A DNA stretch of 64,000 nucleotides from Lacinutrix sp. WUR7 (GCF_016864015.1 NZ_CP045067.1:3482001-3546000); one strand, 5' to 3'; positions 1-9,552 are shown, counted from the first letter of the stretch. Numbers and translations: made by a program. Notes: generated from the sequence alone by a model not told the origin.

Positions 1-110
1 CTCTTTAAACCAAGTGCATTTTGATATTTTGGTAAAGCACCAACAACATCTGCTAATCCTCCTACTTTAGCTATTGGGTAACATTCTGCACTAATATGTG
101 TTATATTCAT
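1..110 (-). CDS. glgA: Glycogen/starch synthase, N-terminal fragment (runs off window)
   Basis: Only the first 36 codons are in the window. The start ATG is at 108-110 on the minus strand and the frame runs off the left edge. The visible N-terminus (MNITHISAECYPIAKVGGLA) carries the KxGGL motif that binds ADP-glucose in GT5-family glycogen/starch synthases, followed by a DVVGALP stretch typical of the family. The enzyme would extend alpha-1,4-glucan chains from ADP-glucose in the cytoplasm. It is divergent from msrB, with about 160 bp between the starts. Identity is secure because the motif is diagnostic; nothing can be said about the rest of the protein. Confidence 0.9.
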   Translation of the reverse strand, partial: MNITHISAECYPIAKVGGLADVVGALPKYQNALGLK

Positions 111-268
111 CAAGTGATTTTCATTAATACTTTCCTAAATTAATAAATAATTATGAAAAGGTTCGTTATATTATCAATTAGTTAATGTAAATATTAAACT
201 ACACCGATTTCGTAATGAAAATATATTTATTCCGACAGAATAAAGAATCCAAATGAACAATTTATCCT

Positions 269-751
269 ATGAAAAAGTTTTTATTAGTTAGTATTATCAG
301 CCTTTTATTTAGTTGCAATTCTTCCGCTCAAAAAAGCAAAGCAGAAAACAAGACACAATACCCTGTTACCAAGACAGATACCGAATGGAAAAAGGAACTT
401 AGCCCAGAACAATATTATGTTTTACGCGAAGCAGGAACCGAACGTCCTTTCTCTAGCGACTTGAATAAAAACGAAACCAAAGGAATTTACCATTGTGCTG
501 CATGTAATATTGCATTATTTAAAAGCGAACATAAGTTTGACTCTGGAACTGGTTGGCCAAGTTTTGATAGAACCATTGAAGGTAATGTTGCTTTTGGATC
601 AGACAACAAATTAGGGTATTCTAGAGACGAAGAGCATTGCGCAAATTGTGGTGGTCACTTAGGTCATGTATTTAATGACGGTCCGAGAAAAACAACAGGA
701 AAACGTCATTGCATAAATGGTGTTGCTTTAAAATTTGTTCCTGCGGAATAA
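269..751 (+). CDS. msrB: Peptide-methionine (R)-S-oxide reductase, lipoprotein form
   Basis: 160 residues. Reduces methionine-R-sulfoxide in proteins. Residues 1-16 form a lipoprotein signal peptide ending in a lipobox (LLFSC, lipidated Cys16), so the enzyme is predicted to be membrane-anchored outside the cytoplasm, probably in the periplasm. The SelR domain covers about residues 35-157. Two CxxC pairs (C76/C79 and C124/C127) would bind the structural zinc, and the catalytic cysteine is C148 in GKRHCINGVALKF. Motifs TGWPSF and GGHLGHVF are intact. It is monocistronic as far as can be seen. Its partner reductase is not in the window. A role in repairing oxidised envelope proteins is inferred from the signal peptide. 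Confidence 0.95.
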   Translation: MKKFLLVSIISLLFSCNSSAQKSKAENKTQYPVTKTDTEWKKELSPEQYYVLREAGTERPFSSDLNKNETKGIYHCAACNIALFKSEHKFDSGTGWPSFDRTIEGNVAFGSDNKLGYSRDEEHCANCGGHLGHVFNDGPRKTTGKRHCINGVALKFVPAE

Positions 752-845
752 TTAAAACCATAAATAACGAGATAAATTCTAACGATACTAATATCTAGTT
801 GGATACATTCTGAAATGTTATTTTTATAGAATAAATTCAGAATAT

Positions 846-1400
846 ATGGAAACTTCGTATTTATCAAGCGTTATTAAACAATTTGAATATTACAAATCTC
901 TAGGTGATAAAACCATAAGCCAGCTTTCTTTTGAAGAATTACAGTGGCAACCTAACGAAGCATCCAACAGTGTTTCTATTATAGGAAAGCATCTTGTGGG
1001 AAATATGCTGTCTCGTTGGACCAACTTTTTAACCGAAGATGGCGAAAAAGAATGGCGAAATCGCGATGCCGAATTTATAGTGACTTACGCTACTAAAGAA
1101 GCACTCATTGCCTCTTGGGAAACCGGATGGACTTGTCTATTTCACGCTATTACTCCTTTAAAGGAAGAAGATTTAGAACGTATTATTTACATACGAAACC
1201 AAGGACATACGGTTACAGAAGCGATTAACAGACAACTAGCACACTATTCCTATCACATAGGACAAATGGTTTTTATAGGAAAACTTTTAAAAGGAACCGA
1301 TTGGCAATCTTTATCTATTTCTAAAGGAAATTCTGCTACCTACAATCAAGAAAAATTTGCTAAAGAAAAAGGAAAAAGACATTTTACCGACGATTTATAA
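846..1400 (+). CDS. DUF1572/DinB-like protein
   Basis: 184 residues, resembling the DUF1572 branch of the DinB/YfiT-like four-helix-bundle superfamily, which often binds a metal through three histidines. Candidate ligands here are H49 (IIGKHLVGN) and the pair in HYSYHIGQMV near residues 133-137, the C-terminal HxxxH typical of the superfamily. No signal peptide, so cytoplasmic. The biochemical role of DUF1572 proteins is not established. It lies about 95 bp downstream of msrB in the same direction without a clear terminator between them, so co-transcription is possible. Another DinB-like gene occurs at 30895. Confidence 0.8.
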   Translation: METSYLSSVIKQFEYYKSLGDKTISQLSFEELQWQPNEASNSVSIIGKHLVGNMLSRWTNFLTEDGEKEWRNRDAEFIVTYATKEALIASWETGWTCLFHAITPLKEEDLERIIYIRNQGHTVTEAINRQLAHYSYHIGQMVFIGKLLKGTDWQSLSISKGNSATYNQEKFAKEKGKRHFTDDL

Positions 1401-1575
1401 ACGATTCTGGATCTCGCTTGAGGGATAGAAACGGCATCCTTTTGTTTTTTTTAACAAAAGATATAGTGTATAGCCCGACCTTTAGGGCACGCCCAAATAA
1501 AAATGAAACATCAATTTATTATTTCGGCTTTGTTTTGTAAATTCGTAACTTCAAAAATCGACTAAAAAATACACT

Positions 1576-2952
1576 ATGAGTAAATACGATATAATTGTAC
1601 TTGGAAGTGGTCCTGGAGGCTACGTAGCAGCTATTAGAGCTTCTCAATTAGGTTTGAAAACAGCTATTATTGAAAAAGAAAGCCTTGGTGGTATCTGCCT
1701 AAATTGGGGATGTATTCCTACTAAAGCCTTATTAAAATCTGCCCAAGTTTTTGAATATTTAAAACATGCAGACGATTATGGTCTTTCTGTAAAAGGTTAT
1801 GATAAAGATTTTAATGCAGTTGTAAAACGTAGTCGTGGTGTTGCTGAAGGCATGAGTAACGGCGTTAAGTTTTTAATGAAAAAAAATAAAATTGATGTTA
1901 TTGAAGGTTTTGGGAAACTAAAAACTGGAAAGAAAGTAGATGTTGACGGAAAAGAATATAGTGCAGATCATATTATTATTGCAACTGGAGCACGTTCTAG
2001 AGAATTACCAAGTTTACCTCAAGATGGTAAAAAAGTAATTGGTTATAGAGAAGCAATGGTTTTACCAGAACAACCAAAGAAAATGATTGTTGTTGGGTCT
2101 GGAGCAATTGGTGTAGAGTTTGCATATTTCTATAACGCTTTAGGTACAGATGTAACTATTGTAGAGTATTTAGATAGAATTGTACCTGTGGAAGATGAAG
2201 AAGTTTCTAAGCAATTAGAACGTAGCTTTAAGAAAAGTGGTATAAAAATTATGACTTCTGCTGAAGTAACCAGTGTAGATACTTCTGGAAAAGGGGTAAA
2301 AGCAACAGTTAAAACTAAAAAAGGAGAAGAAATATTAGAAGCAGATATTGTATTATCTGCCGTTGGTATTAAATCTAACATAGAAAATATTGGTTTAGAA
2401 GACGTTGGAATTGCTGTAGATAGAGATAAAGTTTTAGTAAACGATTTCTACCAAACAAACATTCCTGGTTATTATGCTATTGGAGATATTACTCCTGGTC
2501 AAGCTTTAGCACACGTAGCTTCTGCAGAAGCTATTTTATGTGTGGAGAAAATTGCTGGACAAAATGTAGAAGCATTAGATTACGGAAACGTTCCTGGTTG
2601 TACATATTGTACTCCAGAAATTGCATCTGTTGGTTTAACAGAACAACAAGCAAAAGATAAAGGTATCGATATTAAAGTTGGTAAATTTCCTTTTTCTGCT
2701 TCTGGTAAAGCAAGTGCTTCTGGAGCAAAAGATGGTTTTGTAAAAGTTATTTTTGATGCTAAATATGGCGAATGGTTAGGTTGCCATATGATTGGAGCTG
2801 GAGTAACCGATATGATTGCTGAAGCTGTTTTAGGAAGAAAACTAGAAACAACAGGTCATGAAGTATTAAAAACGATACATCCACACCCAACAATGAGTGA
2901 AGCGGTTATGGAAGCTGTAGCTGCTGCTTATGGTGAAGTGATTCATTTATAA
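1576..2952 (+). CDS. lpdA: Dihydrolipoyl dehydrogenase (E3)
   Basis: 458 residues, full length. FAD-dependent E3 subunit that reoxidises dihydrolipoamide with NAD+ for pyruvate, 2-oxoglutarate or branched-chain dehydrogenase complexes. N-terminal FAD-binding GxGxxG (GSGPGG at 10-15), redox disulfide C41-xxxx-C46 in GGICLNWGCIPTK, a second Rossmann GSGAIGVEFA for NAD, and the C-terminal catalytic HPHPTMSEA giving the His-Glu pair. Upstream a TAAATTCG box (1538-1545) resembles a Bacteroidota -7 element. A strong hairpin terminator follows at 3003-3040. No E1/E2 genes are adjacent, common for Flavobacteriaceae where E3 is encoded alone. Confidence 0.97.
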   Translation: MSKYDIIVLGSGPGGYVAAIRASQLGLKTAIIEKESLGGICLNWGCIPTKALLKSAQVFEYLKHADDYGLSVKGYDKDFNAVVKRSRGVAEGMSNGVKFLMKKNKIDVIEGFGKLKTGKKVDVDGKEYSADHIIIATGARSRELPSLPQDGKKVIGYREAMVLPEQPKKMIVVGSGAIGVEFAYFYNALGTDVTIVEYLDRIVPVEDEEVSKQLERSFKKSGIKIMTSAEVTSVDTSGKGVKATVKTKKGEEILEADIVLSAVGIKSNIENIGLEDVGIAVDRDKVLVNDFYQTNIPGYYAIGDITPGQALAHVASAEAILCVEKIAGQNVEALDYGNVPGCTYCTPEIASVGLTEQQAKDKGIDIKVGKFPFSASGKASASGAKDGFVKVIFDAKYGEWLGCHMIGAGVTDMIAEAVLGRKLETTGHEVLKTIHPHPTMSEAVMEAVAAAYGEVIHL

Positions 2953-3002
2953 AAAGAGAATAGACCGTTTGCATTGCAAACTGTTAGATACTAGAATATA
3001 GA

Positions 3003-3040
3003 ATAAAAAAATCCCAGAAAATTTCTGGGATTTTTTTATT
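3003..3040 (+). terminator. Rho-independent terminator after lpdA
   Basis: Inverted repeat AATCCCAGAAA/TTTCTGGGATT followed by a run of T. It sits 50 bp after the lpdA stop codon. The A-run before the stem could let it act on the opposite strand too, serving the end of the convergent aroQ gene. Confidence 0.85.
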
Positions 3041-3105
3041 TATTTAATCTTGACTCTATAAATTATAGCAACGAATACTCTTTTATCTATCCGAAAAACG
3101 GTCTT

Positions 3106-3522
3106 TTAAATAAAACTCTGAATAGCCAATTCATAACTCTGCAATCCGAAGCCTAGAATAACGCCTTTTGCATTTGGTGAAATATAAGAAGTATGTCTAA
3201 ATTCTTCACGAGAAAAGGTATTAGAAATATGTACTTCTACCACTGGCGTTTTTATTGCGTTTATAGCATCGCCAATTGCCACAGAAGTATGTGTGTAAGC
3301 AGCTGCATTTAATATGATACCATCATAGCTAAAACCAACTTCTTGTATCTTATTAATAAGCTCTCCTTCTACATTAGACTGATAATAATCTATATCTACA
3401 TTAGGATATTTTCCTTTTACTTCGTCTAAAAATTCGGTAAAAGATAAGCTTCCATAAATTTCTGGTTCTCGCGTTCCTAATAGATTTAAATTAGGTCCAT
3501 TAATAATAATGAGTTTCTTCAT
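3106..3522 (-). CDS. aroQ: Type II 3-dehydroquinate dehydratase
   Basis: 138 residues. Converts 3-dehydroquinate to 3-dehydroshikimate in the shikimate pathway (cytoplasm; dodecameric type II enzyme). The N-terminus has the family signature INGPNLNLLGTREPEIYGS, with the catalytic tyrosine at Y23 and arginine R18. ILNAAAYTHTSVA and VVEVHISN (catalytic His region) are intact, followed by REEFRHTSYIS. Length matches the family (about 140-150). It is on the minus strand, upstream of the outer-membrane barrel gene with 75 bp between them. In Flavobacteriaceae aroQ is commonly found near xerD, as here. Confidence 0.96.
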   Translation of the reverse strand: MKKLIIINGPNLNLLGTREPEIYGSLSFTEFLDEVKGKYPNVDIDYYQSNVEGELINKIQEVGFSYDGIILNAAAYTHTSVAIGDAINAIKTPVVEVHISNTFSREEFRHTSYISPNAKGVILGFGLQSYELAIQSFI

Positions 3523-3554
3523 AAAGTAAAGATATTAAAAAATAGGCATAAAAA

Positions 3555-3578
3555 AAGCCGAAGCAAATGCTTCGGCTT
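3555..3578 (-). terminator. Terminator of the outer-membrane barrel gene
   Basis: Perfect 10-bp stem AAGCCGAAGC/GCTTCGGCTT with an AAAT loop. On the minus strand it is followed by a T-run, placing it about 20 bp after the stop of the gene at 3598-4194 and before the aroQ start. Confidence 0.85.
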
Positions 3579-3597
3579 AAATAAAAATGTATTTAGC

Positions 3598-4194
3598 TTA
3601 TAGATTATAAACAATACCAAAGTTGATGTTGCTAAAGTTTAATCCGAAGTTAAAGTTGTCTGTAGACTCAGCACCATCAAAATCAGCTTTCTCAGTAGAA
3701 TATCCTAAGATACCAAAAGAAGCTTCGATAGCGAACTTGTCAGAAACGAAATAGCTAATTCCAGGAGCAAAACCTGCAGATACACCATCCGATTTTAAAT
3801 CTGCTAATTTGTCATCAGAAGAAGTATAATCTACTCCTAATTCAGCAAATAAAGAAAATTGATTCGCTGGAGTCATGTAATATCTACCAAAAACACCACC
3901 TGCAAATTCATTTGCATCAACAGTATCTGTACCATCATTATCTCCTTTCCAAGAAGTATAACCTAATTTTACACCTACTGCGATGTTATCAGAAACAAAG
4001 TAACCTGCTTTTGGAGCAATTGTAAAAACATTAGATTTTACATCTCCTGTAGTTTCGTTACCAAAACCTACAGAACCAGACAAAAAGATATCACCTTGAG
4101 CAAATCCTCCTGTAGTGTTTGTTGTATCATCTTGTGCGTTTGCACTTGCAAATCCTAATACTGCGATTGCAGCTGTAAATAATAATTTTTTCAT
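3598..4194 (-). CDS. Small outer-membrane beta-barrel protein (porin/OmpA-barrel-like)
   Basis: 198 residues. A cleavable signal peptide (MKKLLFTAAIAVLGFASANA, cut before Q21) is followed by alternating hydrophobic/polar strands rich in Gly and aromatic residues (SVGFGN, AGYFVSDNIAVGVKLGY, GVFGRYYMTP, ISYFVSDKFAIEASFGI). The C-terminus (NFGIVYNL) matches an 8-stranded barrel of the outer-membrane protein beta-barrel type. No periplasmic peptidoglycan-binding domain. It should reside in the outer membrane; substrate or role unknown. Monocistronic, with its own terminator at 3555-3578. Confidence 0.85.
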   Translation of the reverse strand: MKKLLFTAAIAVLGFASANAQDDTTNTTGGFAQGDIFLSGSVGFGNETTGDVKSNVFTIAPKAGYFVSDNIAVGVKLGYTSWKGDNDGTDTVDANEFAGGVFGRYYMTPANQFSLFAELGVDYTSSDDKLADLKSDGVSAGFAPGISYFVSDKFAIEASFGILGYSTEKADFDGAESTDNFNFGLNFSNINFGIVYNL

Positions 4195-4377
4195 AATAGA
4201 TTTATTTTTAAATTTGAGTCCGCTAATATATCACGTACTTTAAGATCTGCCAAGACAATTAATACTTTTTAACAATTTTATTAACAAAATAATAGTCATT
4301 TCGCTCATTGTCAATTATTTATAAATTATCCTTTAAAAAACAAATCATAACATAAATAAAAAGCCTATTTTACTGCT

Positions 4378-5274
4378 ATGAAATGGCAACAAGCACTTTT
4401 AGATTATAAAATGTATTTGAAGATAGAACGAGGTTTATCCCAAAATTCTATCGATAATTACGCCTTAGATGTTAATAAGTTATTAACATACCTAGAAAAT
4501 CATAAAATTCAGGAATCACCACTAAGTATTACTTCCGAAATTATTCAACAATTCATCTATGAAATAGCAAAAGAAGTGAATGCAAGATCACAATCTAGAA
4601 TCATTTCTGGATTGCGAAGTTTTTTCAATTACTTAGTTTTTGAAGATTATATTAAGACAAATCCGTTAGAATTAATAGAATCCCCTAAGATTGGAAGAAA
4701 ACTTCCTGATACGCTATCGGAAGAAGATATAAACGCACTAATAGACGCTATTGATTTAAGCAAACCTCAAGGGGAAAGAAATCGTGCCATATTAGAAACA
4801 CTTTATAGTTGCGGATTACGAGTTAGTGAACTTGTTGGATTAAAAATTTCGGATTTATTTTTTGAAGAAGGCTTTATTAAAGTTACAGGAAAAGGAGATA
4901 AACAACGCTTTGTTCCTATTGTACCTGAAACACAGAAAATAATAAATATTTATAAAAATCAAGTCCGAGTTCACACACCAATCCAACCAGAATTTCAAGA
5001 CATCTTATTTTTAAATAGAAGAGGAAAACAGCTTACAAGAGCTATGATTTTTACAATAATTAAACAATTGGCAGTAAAAATTGACTTAAATAAAAACATC
5101 TCACCACATACCTTTAGACATTCTTTCGCGACACACTTATTAGAAAATGGCGCAGATTTAAGAGCCATACAATTAATGTTAGGTCATGAAAGTATTACCA
5201 CTACAGAAATTTATATGCATGTAGATAAAAGTCATTTAAAAGAAGTAATGAATACGTATCATCCTAGAAATTAG
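4378..5274 (+). CDS. xerD: Site-specific tyrosine recombinase XerD
   Basis: 298 residues, the usual XerC/D length. Resolves chromosome dimers at dif together with FtsK. The N-terminal SAM-like core-binding domain (about 5-90) precedes a catalytic domain with all expected residues: R148 (CGLRVSEL), K172 (TGKGDKQR), H244 and R247 (HTFRHSF), H270 (LGHESI) and the nucleophile Y279 (TEIYMHV). It is a solo gene with no attachment sites or cargo around it, so it is a housekeeping recombinase, not part of a mobile element. The assignment as XerD over XerC is from overall motif spelling and is a little less certain than the family. Confidence 0.93.
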   Translation: MKWQQALLDYKMYLKIERGLSQNSIDNYALDVNKLLTYLENHKIQESPLSITSEIIQQFIYEIAKEVNARSQSRIISGLRSFFNYLVFEDYIKTNPLELIESPKIGRKLPDTLSEEDINALIDAIDLSKPQGERNRAILETLYSCGLRVSELVGLKISDLFFEEGFIKVTGKGDKQRFVPIVPETQKIINIYKNQVRVHTPIQPEFQDILFLNRRGKQLTRAMIFTIIKQLAVKIDLNKNISPHTFRHSFATHLLENGADLRAIQLMLGHESITTTEIYMHVDKSHLKEVMNTYHPRN

Positions 5275-5292
5275 CGTTTTTAATCGATAAAA

Positions 5293-5324
5293 ATTGGTTT
5301 TTAATCGGTGTTTTATTATATTTG
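5293..5324 (+). promoter_or_regulatory. Bacteroidota-type promoter for the first PAS kinase
   Basis: ATTG at 5293-5296 and TATATTTG at 5317-5324 match the Bacteroidota sigma-A pattern (TTG, about 20 bp, TAnnTTTG). The start codon of the kinase lies 75 bp downstream. Confidence 0.55.
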
Positions 5325-5399
5325 AACTTACTTATGTAAGTAGTGACTGACTGAAATAATTTAAGAAAATCCCTAAAACTTTCTTTAAAGACGATATCT

Positions 5400-6536
5400 A
5401 TGACTGCACTAAACCGGGGATTTACAAATAATAATGCTTTGAATATTCTAAACGATTCAAAGTGGAAGCTTGCTACTGAATATACAAATATTGGTGTTTG
5501 GGAATTTGATGCGGATTTAAATAGGATTTTCTTTTCTAACGAATCTAAAAAAATGATCGGCTTTGAAAATGTTGCTAACTTTGGCAATAATCCGCAGGAC
5601 TGGAATGATAGAGTACATCCAGAGGATTCTGATAAATATTATAAAGACTTTCAAAATCATCTTAATGGATTAAATCCTATGTATGAGAATGAGCATAGAG
5701 TAAAATGTGCCAATGGAAATTACAAATGGATTCTAGATAGAGGAAAAATAGTTGAATATACCTTAGACGGTAAAGCAAAACGTATTATTGGTACACATAC
5801 AGAAATAACCAATCAAAAAGAAGCAGAAAATAAAGTAATTGAAGCATTATATATTGCAACAGAACAAAACAATAAGTTAAAGAATTTTGCACATATAGTT
5901 ACCCATAATCTAAAACAGCATGCTGGTAATTTTGAAAGCTTACTTGATTTTCATGATGAAGCAGAATCCCTAGATGAAAAAGAAGAATTGATGGTGCATT
6001 TAAAAACACTTTCCTCCTCTTTAACTAAAACCATAAATAATTTAAATCAAGTTGTATCTGTACAATCTAATAAGAACAAAAAAATAGAAAGAATATTTGT
6101 AGCCAAAGAGATTAACGTTGTTTTAAAAACATTAGATTTTGTTATACAAGAAAGTAAAGCAACAGTAAATAATAATGTAAATGAAAACTATTTTATAAAC
6201 TATAATATCTCTTATTTTGAAAGTGTCATTCAAAACCTATTAACTAATGCCATTAAATACAAACACAAAGACAGGAATCCTGTAATTAATATTGATTATA
6301 TTTCTAGAAAGGATGCAATTGATTTGATAATCTCGGATAATGGTATTGGAATTGATTTAGATAAATTTGGTAAAGATATTTTTGGTCTATATAAAACCTT
6401 TCATCATAATGAAGATGCCGAAGGAGTAGGTTTATATCTAATTAAAAATCAAATAGAATCTTTTGGTGCTAAAATTTCCGTAACAAGTAAAGTAAATATT
6501 GGAACTACTTTTACCATAACTATAGCTAATAAATAA
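5400..6536 (+). CDS. PAS-domain sensor histidine kinase (first of a tandem pair)
   Basis: 378 residues without a membrane segment, so a cytoplasmic sensor. A PAS fold with PAC-like tail spans about 25-140 (WNDRVHPED and YKWILDRGK are typical of PAS_3). A dimerisation/phosphoacceptor helix follows with H169 in the motif THNLK instead of the common HELR/HDLR; this HNL(R/K) form is frequent in Bacteroidota kinases. The HATPase domain has an N box (QNLLTNAIKYKH), G1 (DNGIGID), and G2 (GVGLYL). No receiver domain or response regulator gene is adjacent. The next gene at 6752 is a clear paralogue in the same order. The ligand of the PAS domain cannot be read from sequence. Confidence 0.9.
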   Translation: MTALNRGFTNNNALNILNDSKWKLATEYTNIGVWEFDADLNRIFFSNESKKMIGFENVANFGNNPQDWNDRVHPEDSDKYYKDFQNHLNGLNPMYENEHRVKCANGNYKWILDRGKIVEYTLDGKAKRIIGTHTEITNQKEAENKVIEALYIATEQNNKLKNFAHIVTHNLKQHAGNFESLLDFHDEAESLDEKEELMVHLKTLSSSLTKTINNLNQVVSVQSNKNKKIERIFVAKEINVVLKTLDFVIQESKATVNNNVNENYFINYNISYFESVIQNLLTNAIKYKHKDRNPVINIDYISRKDAIDLIISDNGIGIDLDKFGKDIFGLYKTFHHNEDAEGVGLYLIKNQIESFGAKISVTSKVNIGTTFTITIANK

Positions 6537-6751
6537 AAAATTTCGTCTTCACGCACCTCCTTTTTATAATTTTTTTTTTGTAAAATTAATTGTAATAAAA
6601 ACCATTTTATTTTATTAATTAACGCAAAACATGTATCTTGCCGTTTAATTAAGCACTTTATCGTGTTTCTTTTGTTTTTCAGAATATATAAACTAAGAAT
6701 AAGTTGTAGTAGCTTATTTTTGTGCTCCCTAAAGCTAATTAAATACCTACA

Positions 6752-7918
6752 ATGAACAACGCAAATAATTTAAGCCCTACAGTTTCTAATAAAACCGTTG
6801 ACAGTTATGAGTTGGATATAAAAGAGCAAGTTTTAAAATTTGCTTTAGAAAATTCCAATATTGGTGCATGGGATTATGATGCTATCACACAAAACGTTTT
6901 CTACTCTAAAGAATCTAAAAATATTCTAGGTTTTGAAGATCATGAAATTGGAACTACGGCTAAAGAATGGAACGATCGTGTTCACCCTGAAGACAAAGAA
7001 CATTATTTTCAAGACTTTCACAACCATCTTATTGGTATAAATACAGATTATGTAAACGAGCATCGCATTCAATGTAAAGATGGCTCCTACAAATGGATTT
7101 TAGATAGAGGTCGTGTTATTGAACGTGATATTTACGGGAAACCCACTCGCATTATAGGTACGCATACAGATATTAGTGAACGTAAAGAACAAGAAGAGAA
7201 AATATCTAGAAACCAAAACATTATAAAAGATCAAAATAAAAGACTTAAAAACTTTGCACTTATAGTAACTCATAATTTAAAATCACATACTGCAAATTTT
7301 GAAAGTTTATTAGGATTTCTTGATGACGCCAAAGATGAAGATGAAAAAAATGAGATCATTACGCATATAAAGACAGTGAATAACTCGCTAACAGAAACCA
7401 TTAGCAACTTAAATAAAATTGTTACTACACAGGCTTCTAGAGACCAAGATATACAAACCATTAACATACATAATTATGTAGTTAATACGATTAATCTTTT
7501 AGAAGTAGAATTAAAAGCAAACAAAAGCATTGTTAATATTAATCTAGATAAAGATTTACATTTACAATATAATCCAGCTTACTTTGAAAGTATTATACAA
7601 AACCTGCTTTCTAACACCATTAAATATAGACATCCTGACAGAACACCTGTTGTAAATATTAATTCTGAAGTTACTCCAGAACATATCATACTTAAGATTA
7701 GTGATAATGGCTTAGGAATTGATTTAGATAAATACGGAGACGATATCTTTGAATTATATAGAACTTTTCACAATAACAAAAATGCAGAAGGTGTTGGTCT
7801 CTATTTAACAAAAGATCAAATTGAAGCCTTTGATGGCACTATAGAATTGGAAAGCACGGTAAATGTAGGTACAACATTTACCATAAAGTTTCCAAACAAA
7901 AAAAGTCTAGCTAATTAG
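6752..7918 (+). CDS. PAS-domain sensor histidine kinase (second of a tandem pair)
   Basis: 388 residues, cytoplasmic. Same architecture as the preceding gene: PAS/PAC (about 30-145, sharing WNDRVHPED and YKWILDRGR), phosphoacceptor H174 in IVTHNLKSH, and HATPase with QNLLSNTIKYRH, DNGLGID and GVGLYL. Many blocks are identical to the first kinase, so the two arose by duplication. 215 bp separates them, enough for an own promoter. Its stop codon lies inside the stem of the terminator at 7902-7927. Orphan kinase: no cognate regulator in the window. Confidence 0.9.
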   Translation: MNNANNLSPTVSNKTVDSYELDIKEQVLKFALENSNIGAWDYDAITQNVFYSKESKNILGFEDHEIGTTAKEWNDRVHPEDKEHYFQDFHNHLIGINTDYVNEHRIQCKDGSYKWILDRGRVIERDIYGKPTRIIGTHTDISERKEQEEKISRNQNIIKDQNKRLKNFALIVTHNLKSHTANFESLLGFLDDAKDEDEKNEIITHIKTVNNSLTETISNLNKIVTTQASRDQDIQTINIHNYVVNTINLLEVELKANKSIVNINLDKDLHLQYNPAYFESIIQNLLSNTIKYRHPDRTPVVNINSEVTPEHIILKISDNGLGIDLDKYGDDIFELYRTFHNNKNAEGVGLYLTKDQIEAFDGTIELESTVNVGTTFTIKFPNKKSLAN

Positions 7919-7927
7919 CTAGACTTT
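7902..7927. terminator. Bidirectional terminator between kinase and rny
   Basis: Near-perfect palindrome AAAGTCTAGCTAA/TTAGCTAGACTTT with A-run on the left and T-run on the right, so it can work for the + strand kinase and the - strand rny. The last codons and the stop (7916-7918) of the kinase are inside the stem. Confidence 0.8.
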
Positions 7928-7951
7928 TTTTGTACTTAAATATTACATTTA

Positions 7952-9526
7952 CTACTTCGCTATATTTACAGCTCTAGTTTCACGTATAACAGTAACCTTT
8001 ACTTGACCAGGGTACGTCATATCTGTTTGTATTTTTTGTGATATATTAAACGATAAGTCCGCTGCATTTTGATCGGATACTTTTTCACTTTCTACAATTA
8101 CTCTTAGTTCTCTTCCCGCTTGAATAGCATATGCTTTCTTCACACCTTGAAAACCAAAGGCAATATCTTCTAAATCTTTTAAACGTTGTATATAACTATC
8201 TAATACTTGTCTTCTAGCTCCTGGTCTTGCACCTGAAATAGCATCACATACTTGTATGATTGGAGAAAGTAATGAAGTCATTTCAATTTCATCGTGATGC
8301 GCACCAATAGCATTACAAACGTCGTCTTTCTCTCCAAATTTCTCTGCCCATTGCATACCAAGAATAGCGTGTGGTGTTTCCATATCTGCTTCCGCATCTG
8401 GCACTTTACCTATATCATGTAATAATCCGGCACGTTTTGCCAGTTTTGGGTTTAAACCTAACTCTGCTGCCATTACACCACAAAGTTTAGCAACTTCACG
8501 CGAGTGTTGTAGTAAGTTTTGTCCGTAAGAAGAACGATATTTCATTCTACCTACCATTTTAATTAGCTCAGGATGCAAATTATGAATACCTAAATCGATA
8601 ACCGTACGTTTACCAACTTCAATAATTTCTTGCTCTATTTGTTTTTGAGTTTTCTTAACAACTTCTTCAATTCTTGCAGGATGAATACGTCCGTCTGTAA
8701 CTAGTTTGTGTAAAGATAAACGAGCTACTTCACGTCTTACAGAATCAAAACAAGATAAAATAATAGCTTCTGGAGTATCATCTACAATGATCTCTACTCC
8801 TGTTGCTGCTTCAATAGCACGAATATTTCTTCCTTCACGACCAATGATACGTCCTTTCACGTCATCAGACTCTATATTAAATACAGATACACAGTTATCT
8901 ACTGCTTCTTCTGTTCCAATACGTTGAATGGTATTAATAATAACTTTCTTAGCTTCTTGCTGTGCAGTCATTTTAGCTTCTTCAAGGGTGCTTTGAATAA
9001 ATGCCATGGCATCATTTTTAGCTTCTCCTTTTAAAGATTCTACAAGTTGTTCTTTTGCTTCCTCTGCAGAAAGACTGGAAATAACCTCTAATTGTTGTAC
9101 TTGACTTTTATGTAATCGATCAACTTCTTCTTGCTTTTTCTCAATAATATCAAGTCTATGGTTATAGTCTTTTATTTTAGCTTCTGCTTCCGAATTGGAT
9201 TTTTTACTTTTAGAAAGTTCACTAGAAATTTGTGATTCTTTATCGCGAATACGTTTTTCGGTTTCGGCCATTTTCTTATCGCGAGATAAGATTACTTTTT
9301 CATGTTCCGCTTTTAATTCAATAAACTTTTCTTTTGCTTGAAGGATTTTATCTTTTTTAATAGACTCTCCTTCGCTATTTGCTTCTTTAAGAATGGAAGC
9401 AGCAGATTTTTTAGCGCTTTTAATTAATTTTGATGCATTACTTTTCTCTAATGCTTTAGCTATAATGTATCCTATAATTACGCCGATTACAACGCCTATT
9501 ATTGCTAATACAATTGGGTTTTCCAT
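7952..9526 (-). CDS. rny: Ribonuclease Y
   Basis: 524 residues, standard length. Membrane-anchored endoribonuclease that starts mRNA decay. An N-terminal transmembrane helix ([19 protein letters not shown]) is followed by a long coiled coil (about 30-190), a KH RNA-binding domain ([20 protein letters not shown] with the GxxG loop IIGREGRN), and an HD domain with the metal motif [11 protein letters not shown] and downstream AHHDEIE. The C-terminus is full. The probable 6S RNA and zapA lie upstream in the same orientation. The 6S terminator at about 9553 is only 27 bp from the start codon, so rny may need read-through or a promoter that overlaps the RNA gene. Confidence 0.97.
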   Translation of the reverse strand: MENPIVLAIIGVVIGVIIGYIIAKALEKSNASKLIKSAKKSAASILKEANSEGESIKKDKILQAKEKFIELKAEHEKVILSRDKKMAETEKRIRDKESQISSELSKSKKSNSEAEAKIKDYNHRLDIIEKKQEEVDRLHKSQVQQLEVISSLSAEEAKEQLVESLKGEAKNDAMAFIQSTLEEAKMTAQQEAKKVIINTIQRIGTEEAVDNCVSVFNIESDDVKGRIIGREGRNIRAIEAATGVEIIVDDTPEAIILSCFDSVRREVARLSLHKLVTDGRIHPARIEEVVKKTQKQIEQEIIEVGKRTVIDLGIHNLHPELIKMVGRMKYRSSYGQNLLQHSREVAKLCGVMAAELGLNPKLAKRAGLLHDIGKVPDAEADMETPHAILGMQWAEKFGEKDDVCNAIGAHHDEIEMTSLLSPIIQVCDAISGARPGARRQVLDSYIQRLKDLEDIAFGFQGVKKAYAIQAGRELRVIVESEKVSDQNAADLSFNISQKIQTDMTYPGQVKVTVIRETRAVNIAK

Positions 9527-9552
9527 GTTTAGTTAATTAGTATTTATTATAT

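Noticed and set aside
2130-2381. Minus-strand frame inside lpdA
   Set aside because: Shadow of a strongly conserved gene; no domain, no independent start signals.
4378-5274. XerD as evidence of a mobile element
   Set aside because: All features of the housekeeping XerD; no repeats, att sites or cargo around it.
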